Shown here: piece after piece, positions 6,581 to 11,120 of the stretch
How positions within the stretch are numbered: position 1 is the first letter of the stretch
How the letters are laid out: every line of letters starts with the position of its first letter
From: Microcaldota archaeon
GTDB taxonomy: Archaea > Micrarchaeota > Micrarchaeia > Anstonellales > VGKX01
Direction of reading: 5' to 3'
Length of the DNA: 11,120 nt
Assembly (NCBI GenBank): GCA_021823945.1
Contig: JAKALW010000016.1
Location: 1 to 11,120, forward strand
Made by a program: the position numbers and the translations under genes
The notes under the pieces: generated by a model
Seen by the model: the letters and a program-made list of their open reading frames with translations, nothing else
What the model was told of the DNA's origin: nothing
Databases searched by the model: none

Positions 6581-7132
6581 ATGAGCGACGAACTTGAAGA
6601 TTCACTGGTTTCAAAAAACGAGGAGCAGATTGAGGGGAAGAAAATCCAGGACGCGGACGTGACCGCGCAGGACCTCGTTGCGCTCAAGCCGCAGGACGCC
6701 ATAACGTGGTTTGTCAAGGGAAAAACACATTACGTTGAAGGCGATTATGACAATGCCCTTTCCTGCCTGTCCCAGGCTGCCCAGATTGACAAGGAGGCGC
6801 CGCTTGTCTGGCACATGATGGGCCTGACGCTCCTTGCTCTTGGTAGGGTGGACGAGGCAGTCGAGGCGCTCACATACGCGGCTGAGAAAATGCCGCAAAA
6901 CCCAGACGCTCTCCTCGCGCTAGGCATAGCCCTTGCGCTTGGCGGCAAAACCGACAATGCAAAAAAGTGGATTGAAAAGGCTTTCAAGGCGGACCCGCAG
7001 AAGGCAAGCGACCTGGCAACGGATTTCGCCGAGAACTTCATAGCATCGAGCCCGGCGGTGGAAAGCGGGACAAAGGCGCTAATTGAAAGGGCCATCGAGA
7101 CGCAGCGCGTCAAGGTAATAAACGGGTACTGA
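6581..7132 (+). CDS. TPR-repeat protein
   Basis: A 183-residue soluble protein, probably a protein-protein interaction scaffold in the cytoplasm; no signal peptide or membrane segment is seen. The first 35 residues are acidic and likely flexible. Three tetratricopeptide repeats follow, at about 40-73, 74-107 and 108-141, with the usual pattern: WFVKGKTHYVEGDYDNAL, then WHMMGLTLLALGRVDEAV, then LLALGIALALGGKTDNAK, each ending near a proline. A C-terminal helical tail (about 142-183) has no recognisable motif. I chose the ATG at 6581 (MSDELEDS) because GGGTG lies 8 nt upstream; the upstream in-frame ATG at 6524 would add an arginine- and cysteine-rich stretch unlike its neighbours and covers the likely promoter. 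The partner protein cannot be inferred; neighbours are unrelated. Confidence 0.88.
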   Translation: MSDELEDSLVSKNEEQIEGKKIQDADVTAQDLVALKPQDAITWFVKGKTHYVEGDYDNALSCLSQAAQIDKEAPLVWHMMGLTLLALGRVDEAVEALTYAAEKMPQNPDALLALGIALALGGKTDNAKKWIEKAFKADPQKASDLATDFAENFIASSPAVESGTKALIERAIETQRVKVINGY

Positions 7133-7157
7133 TTCTTCCAGGAAAAAACAGGCTGGG

Positions 7158-7187
7158 AAAAAAGAAGCCGGGGCAAAACATTGCCCC
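7158..7187 (-). terminator. Hairpin terminator between convergent TPR and DUF2892 genes
   Basis: GGGGCAA-AACA-TTGCCCC (7170-7187) is a perfect 7-bp GC-rich stem with a 4-nt loop. Read leftward, it is followed six bases later by six T residues (7158-7163), as expected for the end of the DUF2892 message, whose stop lies about 60 nt earlier. Read rightward there is no T tract, so it may only stabilise the 3' end of the TPR message. Confidence 0.65.
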
Positions 7188-7246
7188 CCCAAATTATTGA
7201 CGCCTAAACTCTTTCCTTTATGGGTGTCTTGCATATCCCGCTCGGG

Positions 7247-7474
7247 CTATTTCTTATTGCCTTTCGCCTCAGCCGCCCCGGTGTTTATGCCCAACAAGGT
7301 GTAGAGCGCGCATGATGACATGGCGGCTGTCGCGAACAATACAAGCGCAATCAGGATCAGTATATAGCTCAAGGGCGCGGCCAATACGTTTGCAAAATAC
7401 GCTCCAAGCGCAGCCAATCCGACTACGACCCTCACTACCCTGTCGATTTCGCCTACGTTCTTTTTGAATTCCAT
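7247..7474 (-). CDS. DUF2892 family small membrane protein (YgaP-like transmembrane domain)
   Basis: A 75-residue inner-membrane protein. The family pattern is clear: KNVGEIDRVVRVVVG at the N-terminus (5-19), two transmembrane segments at about 14-32 and 35-53, and CALYTLLGINT (55-65) at the end of the second. The family usually reads CPLY at this last motif; here the proline is alanine. In bacteria the domain occurs alone or fused to rhodanese (YgaP), and its function as a stand-alone protein is not known. No rhodanese is nearby. The start at 7474 is supported by GGTGA four bases upstream (7479-7483) and a TATA-like sequence near 7510-7516. It is divergent from the four-helix membrane protein gene. 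Confidence 0.85.
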   Translation of the reverse strand: MEFKKNVGEIDRVVRVVVGLAALGAYFANVLAAPLSYILILIALVLFATAAMSSCALYTLLGINTGAAEAKGNKK

Positions 7475-7508
7475 AATATCACCTGCGCAAACCCTTGCCT
7501 TGCGGGGG

Positions 7509-7516
7509 ATTTAAAC
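7509..7516 (-). promoter_or_regulatory. Putative TATA box for the DUF2892 gene
   Basis: GTTTAAAT-type sequence on the minus strand, about 38 bp before the start. Initiation would fall near 7487, leaving a leader of about 13 nt that contains the GGTGA site. Confidence 0.4.
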
Positions 7517-7571
7517 CCATATCCCGCAATCCCAGGAATTAAACAGGGCGCGGGCGGGGAATTTGCGATTG

Positions 7572-7580
7572 ATTTTTTAA
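7572..7580 (+). promoter_or_regulatory. Putative TATA box for the four-helix membrane protein
   Basis: ATTTTTTAA centred about 29 bp before the ATG at 7605. No ribosome-binding site precedes that ATG. Together these suggest a leaderless transcript starting at or just before the start codon. Confidence 0.4.
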
Positions 7581-7604
7581 CATGCGGGCGCAAATGGATT
7601 TCCA

Positions 7605-8576
7605 ATGGCAATCCCAAAACTCCCAAGCGCGGCGGGCCTTGAAAAAAGCGCGGCCATTTTCCTGCTCACGCAGGGTTTCGCCATATTCGCACTCCTCTTC
7701 GCATTCAACTCGGTCGTGCTGGCGCCCGGCACATACACTTCTTTCATGTCGCAAAACGGCATCTACGCGCAGATATCAAGCGCGGTCGCGAACAACATAG
7801 TCATGGGGCTTCCGGAAGGGGCAATGATAGCGCCGCCGGGCGACATGGTCAACAGGATTTCAAATTACCTGCCGGAAAATTACATAGAGGAGCAGACAGG
7901 AATTTTCATCACTGAGACAATCGACTACGTGGCTGGCAGGAGCGCACATTACAGCCCGTCCATAAACCTTGTGCCCATCAGGGGCAAGATATCACAGGCG
8001 ATAATCGAATCATACATATCCACGCGCGGGCTTGACATCACAAGCCCGGAGCAGCAAAGCGTAATCGCATTGCAGCAGCAAAGCATAGTCAATCTCATCC
8101 CTGAGACAATCGACAGGCAGCAGATTGAAAAGAGCCAAACCGCAGCTGCGGCATTCGGAAAAATGGTCGCCGCCCTCGACACTGCGCGGGGCTATTTTGC
8201 CACGCTCAATGCTTTCATGGTGGCGGCTGGGATAATAGCGGCATTGTCCGCATTGGCTCTGTTTGCTCTCGTGCGCAATGCATATGAATTCTTCAGGGCG
8301 TTATGGAAGCCTATAGCGGTGTGCGGGGCTGAGATGGTAATCATATCCATAGCCCTGCCGTTTTTGGGCGCGGGCATCGCAGGGAATGCGCTTGCAGGAT
8401 ACGCGGCAGACGCGCAGACCCAGGCTGCAATATCCAAACTGATGGCCTACATGCTCACAAGCGTAGGCATCACGAACGCCATGTTCGGCGCTGCCGCCAT
8501 AATCGCGGGCGGCGCGTTATACGCCCTTGCAAAATACGTGCTATCCCCGCCAGGCTTTTCCGAGCCTGCGCAGTAA
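7605..8576 (+). CDS. Unrecognised membrane protein, four predicted helices with a large extracytoplasmic domain
   Basis: I do not recognise the family. The 323-residue protein has an N-terminal membrane helix (about 17-39), a 160-residue polar domain (40-199), and three closely spaced helices (about 200-223, 233-258, 287-313), ending in a short proline-containing tail. A positively charged N-terminus (KLP) suggests the large domain faces outside. That domain has a repeated short motif, ITETID (102-107) and IPETID (165-170), and a glutamine-rich helix (EQQSVIALQQQS, 149-160). The last two helices are rich in Ala and Gly. No catalytic residues stand out. The layout of one helix, a large outer domain, then three helices recalls uncharacterised bacterial membrane proteins. 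The gene stands alone between divergent DUF2892 and convergent tRNA-Cys. Confidence 0.85.
   Translation: MAIPKLPSAAGLEKSAAIFLLTQGFAIFALLFAFNSVVLAPGTYTSFMSQNGIYAQISSAVANNIVMGLPEGAMIAPPGDMVNRISNYLPENYIEEQTGIFITETIDYVAGRSAHYSPSINLVPIRGKISQAIIESYISTRGLDITSPEQQSVIALQQQSIVNLIPETIDRQQIEKSQTAAAAFGKMVAALDTARGYFATLNAFMVAAGIIAALSALALFALVRNAYEFFRALWKPIAVCGAEMVIISIALPFLGAGIAGNALAGYAADAQTQAAISKLMAYMLTSVGITNAMFGAAAIIAGGALYALAKYVLSPPGFSEPAQ
8551..8568 (+). terminator. Stem-loop at the 3' end of the four-helix membrane protein gene
   Basis: CAGGCT-TTTCCG-AGCCTG is a perfect 6-bp stem with a 6-nt loop, ending 5 nt before the stop codon. No T tract follows directly. A second, looser pair, GCCAGG (8579-8584) with CCTGGC (8611-8616), lies just downstream. 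These may protect the message end or assist termination; evidence is structural only. Confidence 0.3.
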
Positions 8577-8655
8577 GAGCCAGGTTTCAACAAGCAAAGT
8601 TCAAGCCCGGCCTGGCGATAGAAGTAGGAGTTCACATAGAATCAAGAAAGATAAA

Positions 8656-8725
8656 GCCAGGTGAGGGAATCGAACCCCCCTAATCCGCTCTGCAGGCGGA
8701 TGCATAGCCTCTCTGCCAACCTGGC
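8656..8725 (-). tRNA. tRNA-Cys (anticodon GCA)
   Basis: The 70-nt minus-strand sequence folds as a full cloverleaf. The acceptor stem pairs GCCAGGT with ACCTGGC in all seven positions. The D stem starts GCA and closes with TGC. The anticodon stem is TCCGC/GCGGA with loop CTGCAGA, giving anticodon GCA. The variable loop is four bases, TTAG. The T stem GGGGG/CCCTC has one G-U pair and encloses TTCGATT. There is no intron and CCA is not encoded. A T-rich stretch follows its 3' end (8645-8655), fitting termination. A TATA-like CATATAG lies upstream near 8777-8783, implying a 5' leader of roughly 30 nt removed by RNase P. Confidence 0.95.
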
Positions 8726-8776
8726 GGCCATAAATTGGTTGTTGGAAAATTACGCCTGAACAGGGCGCGGATTAAC

Positions 8777-8783
8777 TATATGA
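8777..8783 (-). promoter_or_regulatory. Putative TATA box for tRNA-Cys
   Basis: CATATAG on the minus strand, about 55 bp before the tRNA 5' end. It is the best TATA-like match upstream of the tRNA, and it lies back to back with the TATA box for the CBS gene. Confidence 0.35.
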
Positions 8784-8791
8784 TAATAAAG

Positions 8792-8800
8792 AATATAAAC
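8792..8800 (+). promoter_or_regulatory. Putative TATA box for the CBS-HPF gene
   Basis: AATATAAAC on the plus strand. Initiation is expected near 8822, giving a leader of about 55 nt that includes the strong ribosome-binding site. Confidence 0.5.
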
Positions 8801-8861
8801 TGCACATTTCAATTAACAAACAAGTAATAAACAAGTCGGGCAGGCAGACCAGAAACGTATT

Positions 8862-8870
8862 GAGGCGGTG
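8862..8870 (+). promoter_or_regulatory. Ribosome-binding site of the CBS-HPF gene
   Basis: GAGGCGGTG ends 6 nt before the ATG at 8877. It favours this ATG over an in-frame GTG at 8868, which lies inside the site itself. Confidence 0.65.
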
Positions 8871-8876
8871 TTTTTC

Positions 8877-9959
8877 ATGGAGATAAAGCAGGCATATACG
8901 ATTGACGCAGATGAATCGGTCAGCAAGGCATTTTCCGAAATAGTCAGGAGCGGGCTTTCAGTGGTCGTATTGAAAGACGGGAAATACGCGGGCCTCATAG
9001 ACGACAGGGAGGTCAGGCAGACCATCAGCGACCCCGCAAAGGCCAAATGCTCAAGCGTTTGCGTCAAGGCGCCAGTCCTGACAAAGCAAAGCACGCTTGA
9101 AGACATGTGCAACGCTTTCTTCGCAGGCAGGTTCAAGAGCCTGGCCGTCATTGACAAAAGCAAGGTCATGGGCGTCATAACGCGCGCGGACGTGATATCC
9201 GAACTCCTCAATGAGAAGCTCATAGCCCGCAAGAAAGTCGAAGAAGTCATGTCATCCCCAGCGCTGGCAATTGACGAGGCGGAAACAGTGGCCACGGCAA
9301 GGAACCTCATGAAGAACAACAACGTCAGGCGCCTGATAGTGACGAACAACGGCAACATCACAGGCGTCATATCCACTTTCGACCTTGTCCAGATGCTTGT
9401 CTTCTCAAATGAGGCCCCGCCCATGCGCAAGTCAAAGGCGAACGTGGACCTCCAGCCCGTAAGCTCGCACATGAGGGAAGAGACTGTCAGGATAGTGCCA
9501 GAGGCGCCCCTGACAGACGCGGCGCGCCTGATGGCGCAGCACAACGTGTCCTCGGTGATAGTCGCAAAGGGGCAAAAGCCCCTTGGCATGGTCACGGCGA
9601 GGGACCTTTTCGAGACAATAATCAAGGAAGCGAAGAGGGAGAAGGTGTTCATATCCGGCCTCTACGGAAATGAAAAGGAGAATTACGAGGAAATCCACGA
9701 GCACGCGTCGGATCTTGTCGAAAAGCTTGGCAAGAGCATGGGCATTGAGGCCTTGTCGATACACATAAAAAAATACGGAAACAAGTATTCAGTGCACATC
9801 AGGGCGGACACCAAGAAAGGCATAATTGCCTGCTCCGAAAGCGGCTGGGACATACAAAGCGCCATAAGCGGCGCGCTTGGCGAGGTCAAGAAAATCGCGA
9901 TGAAGAAGAAGGAAGGCACGCTTGTGCGGAAAAGGATACAGAGGCGGGAGAAAAGCTGA
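8877..9959 (+). CDS. Four-CBS-domain protein with C-terminal HPF/RaiA-like (S30AE) domain; probable ribosome hibernation factor
   Basis: The 360-residue cytoplasmic protein has four CBS domains at about 1-56, 57-115, 118-175 and 194-252. The nucleotide-contacting S/T-x-x-D pattern is kept in the second (TRAD, 102-105), third (STFD, 166-169) and fourth (TARD, 240-243) but lost in the first (IDDREV). Paired CBS domains usually bind adenine nucleotides. Residues about 256-346 follow the strand-helix-strand-strand-strand-helix order of HPF/RaiA: KVFISG, a long helix to about 287, SIHIKKYG, KYSVHIRAD, GIIACSESGWD, then an amphipathic helix (IQSAISGALGEVKKIAMKKK). The ACSESGWDIQSAI stretch resembles the ASAEGQDMYAAI of E. 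coli HPF. The tail (347-360) is very basic, fitting rRNA contact. I recall a CBS-containing ribosome-dimerising protein (aRDF) reported from Pyrococcus; this may be a relative. Its stop overlaps the start of the pilin-like gene. Confidence 0.85.
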   Translation: MEIKQAYTIDADESVSKAFSEIVRSGLSVVVLKDGKYAGLIDDREVRQTISDPAKAKCSSVCVKAPVLTKQSTLEDMCNAFFAGRFKSLAVIDKSKVMGVITRADVISELLNEKLIARKKVEEVMSSPALAIDEAETVATARNLMKNNNVRRLIVTNNGNITGVISTFDLVQMLVFSNEAPPMRKSKANVDLQPVSSHMREETVRIVPEAPLTDAARLMAQHNVSSVIVAKGQKPLGMVTARDLFETIIKEAKREKVFISGLYGNEKENYEEIHEHASDLVEKLGKSMGIEALSIHIKKYGNKYSVHIRADTKKGIIACSESGWDIQSAISGALGEVKKIAMKKKEGTLVRKRIQRREKS

Positions 9960-10399
9960 TGATGATGAATTGCAGAAAACGCGGCGGGCAGGTATCAGTA
10001 GAGCTCCTCATAGTCCTTGGGGTAGTGATGATACTTGTCCTTCCCTCCCTGTTTTCGGTCTACTTCAGGATAAACAGGGCAAACGAGCAGCTAAGCGTCA
10101 ACCAGGCGGACATGGCTGCAAAAAGGATTGCAAGCAGCATCTCGCTTGTGGGCGCGGCTTCGGGCTCGAGCCTGATATCGCAGGTCATAATGCCCTCGAA
10201 TGTCAAAAACGTGTCAATTGGCAACAATGAGGTGGTGATTACGCTTGCCACCCAGAACGGCGTCACAAGCATAGTCAAAAGCGCCGAGTACAATGCCACT
10301 GTGCCGCAGGAAAGCCTGGGCAGGATGATTCGCCCTGGCACATACATGCTTGAGATATACTCAAATGAAACTGGAGTATTCGGCAGGCTTGTGAACTGA
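9959..10399 (+). CDS. Pilin-like protein with class III signal peptide
   Basis: A 146-residue surface or pilus subunit candidate. The N-terminus reads KRGGQVSVELLIVLGVV, matching archaeal class III signal peptides: a basic, Gly-ended leader, predicted cut before Gln11, mature Q-V-S-V-E with glutamate at +5, then a hydrophobic assembly helix (to about residue 30). In methanococci such leaders are cut by the prepilin peptidase EppA and the products are type IV pilins. The rest is a Ser/Ala/Val-rich soluble domain with no cysteine after the leader and several NxS/T sites (NVS, NAT, NET) that could be glycosylated. Three in-frame ATG codons (9959, 9962, 9965) are possible; the first overlaps the TGA of the CBS-HPF gene by one base, so translation is probably coupled. 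No secretion ATPase or peptidase gene is in the window. Confidence 0.85.
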   Translation: MMMNCRKRGGQVSVELLIVLGVVMILVLPSLFSVYFRINRANEQLSVNQADMAAKRIASSISLVGAASGSSLISQVIMPSNVKNVSIGNNEVVITLATQNGVTSIVKSAEYNATVPQESLGRMIRPGTYMLEIYSNETGVFGRLVN

Positions 10400-10405
10400 T
10401 TGCGC

Positions 10406-10411
10406 TTTTTT
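10406..10411 (+). terminator. T-tract terminator after the pilin-like gene
   Basis: Six T residues starting seven bases past the stop of the rightward pilin-like gene. They reach the stop codon of the convergent leftward gene at 10411, so the two transcripts end within about 12 bp of one another. Confidence 0.4.
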
Positions 10412-10599
10412 CAGGATTTCTCCTCTGCGCCAGGCAGCCCAATGCCAAGCTTTTCCCTGATTCCATTGGCGAACATGGAAACAGAACCGAGTATGCAGAC
10501 CGGGCACGGGCAGGCGGTGACTGCGCTGATTCCGAAAATCGCGCCAAGCGCGATGCTCTCATTGCCCTTTGAAATTATTTTTTCCTTGTCTATTTCCAT
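10411..10599 (-). CDS. Small membrane protein with CPCPVC motif, unknown function
   Basis: A 62-residue protein, not recognised. A short charged N-terminus (to about 14) leads into one apolar segment (about 16-45) that contains CPCPVC, with cysteines at residues 30, 32 and 35, then a conserved-looking NGIREKLGIG stretch (44-53) and an acidic tail. Three closely spaced cysteines with prolines suggest a metal or Fe-S site, or a redox-active disulfide, at or in the membrane; this is inference. The ATG at 10599 has GGTGG six bases upstream (10606-10610), inside the last codons of the preceding pilin-like gene, whose stop is two bases away. The pair is therefore almost certainly co-transcribed and translationally coupled. 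It converges on the other pilin-like gene. Confidence 0.82.
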   Translation of the reverse strand: MEIDKEKIISKGNESIALGAIFGISAVTACPCPVCILGSVSMFANGIREKLGIGLPGAEEKS

Positions 10600-10601
10600 G
10601 G

Positions 10602-11108
10602 CTATCCACCAAGCAAAGCCAATTGCAAAGTCCCGCTCAGGGGAAAAGAAGGATAAAACCCGTATTGCGCAGAAGAGTCCTGCGAGTCAGAGAAGTCGAA
10701 CCCAATAAGATAGGAATACGGCGCGCCAACCCTGCCGGAAGGCGCTGAACCCGCAGGCAGTGACAAAGGCATCTCGTCGCCAGGCTTGAGGGTGACATTG
10801 GATACCGGGATTGCCTGCCCGCCCATACTGACTGATGACAAAGCTATTGAAAACGGCTTCCTGTTCTTCAAAAGCAGGGACGCGGAGCCGTCAGAACTGA
10901 AACTGCTGGCAAGTATGGAAATCTGCGCATCCTGCCAGTATGTAGACGATTTGGGAGACACGAGATTGCCAATAGAGCCGGAAATGTTGAGGGCTGAATT
11001 GGCTGCCAAAAGCGCAACTACAAGCACTATTGAGATTAGGATTAAATACTCGACTGCCGCCTGCCCGTTGAATAACGGGATGCGAATTTTTGCCGTATTT
11101 TTGCCCAT
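10602..11108 (-). CDS. Second pilin-like protein with class III signal peptide
   Basis: A 168-residue surface or pilus subunit candidate. The leader MGKNTAKIRIPLFNG ends in Gly and is followed by QAAVEYLILISIVLVVALLA: predicted cut before Gln16, glutamate at +5 of the mature protein, then a hydrophobic helix. The mature domain is Ser/Gly/Leu-rich with a beta-like pattern, has no cysteine, and carries sequons at NIS (residue 41) and NVT. It shares the signal class with the 146-residue pilin-like protein but no evident similarity beyond it. The ATG at 11108 is 12 bp from the window edge, so the promoter and any upstream genes are not visible, and a longer N-terminus cannot be excluded. It is directly followed by the CPCPVC gene. 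Confidence 0.83.
   Translation of the reverse strand: MGKNTAKIRIPLFNGQAAVEYLILISIVLVVALLAANSALNISGSIGNLVSPKSSTYWQDAQISILASSFSSDGSASLLLKNRKPFSIALSSVSMGGQAIPVSNVTLKPGDEMPLSLPAGSAPSGRVGAPYSYLIGFDFSDSQDSSAQYGFYPSFPLSGTLQLALLGG
10606..10610 (-). promoter_or_regulatory. Ribosome-binding site of the CPCPVC gene inside the pilin-like gene
   Basis: GGTGG on the minus strand with a 6-nt spacer to the ATG at 10599. It overlaps the final Gly-Gly codons of the upstream pilin-like gene, supporting both starts and coupling. Confidence 0.6.
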
Positions 11109-11120
11109 GGCAGGAGATCG

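Noticed and set aside
8579..8616. Possible second tRNA on the plus strand
   Set aside because: Only 38 bases lie between the acceptor-like ends, there is no anticodon arm, and the T stem does not pair. At most it is a remnant.
8813..9652. Leftward 279-codon open frame opposite the CBS-HPF gene
   Set aside because: It is a mirror of real CBS codons. The product is a Ser/Thr/Leu/Phe-rich string without domains, and it overlaps the promoter and ribosome-binding site of the real gene.
10400..10708. Rightward 102-codon frame right after the pilin-like gene
   Set aside because: It lies opposite two well-supported leftward genes and runs through their ribosome-binding site. The product is Ser/Pro-rich without motifs.
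1..11120. CRISPR array, insertion sequence, prophage or defence island
   Set aside because: No regularly spaced repeats, terminal inverted repeats, transposase, integrase, nuclease or toxin-like product was seen on either strand.

Overview
The window looks like chromosomal DNA of an archaeon, most likely a small-genome, DPANN-type lineage (a Micrarchaeota or Diapherotrites relative would fit, but the phylum cannot be fixed from this sequence alone). The reasons are an archaeal EF-2 with its diphthamide histidine, an archaeal-type class I fructose-bisphosphate aldolase, a CTP-dependent riboflavin kinase with a fused helix-turn-helix domain, two pilin-like proteins with class III (QxxxE) signal peptides, TATA-like boxes, and repeated GGTGA ribosome-binding sites about 4-7 nt before starts. 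The gene content is compact housekeeping DNA. I see no CRISPR array, transposase, integrase or phage gene.

Layout. Positions 1-5272 read leftward: aldolase (fba), then class I fructose-1,6-bisphosphatase (fbp), then an M24B metallopeptidase that ends unusually early, then, after a terminator-like element and its own TATA-like box, EF-2, which runs off the left edge with about 15 C-terminal residues missing. The fba-fbp pair gives the last two steps of gluconeogenesis as separate enzymes. A divergent promoter region (5273-5411) separates fba from a rightward riboflavin kinase/regulator gene. Around 6090-6580 is a gene-poor stretch holding one doubtful small leftward ORF and divergent promoter-like sequences. 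A TPR protein (rightward) is then convergent with a small leftward DUF2892 membrane protein, with a strong hairpin between them. Next come an unrecognised four-helix membrane protein (rightward) and tRNA-Cys(GCA) (leftward).

The right end (8877-11108) is the most interesting part. A 360-residue protein has four CBS domains followed by a domain whose secondary-structure pattern matches ribosome hibernation factors (HPF/RaiA, S30AE fold). Its stop codon overlaps the start of a class III pilin-like gene. A second pilin-like gene comes from the other side, followed two bases later by a 62-residue membrane protein with a CPCPVC motif. The two units converge within about 11 bp.

The best candidates for under-described biology are the CBS-HPF fusion, a likely nucleotide-sensing ribosome-silencing factor, and the pilin plus CPCPVC pair. 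All functions are read from motifs by eye; no database search was possible.
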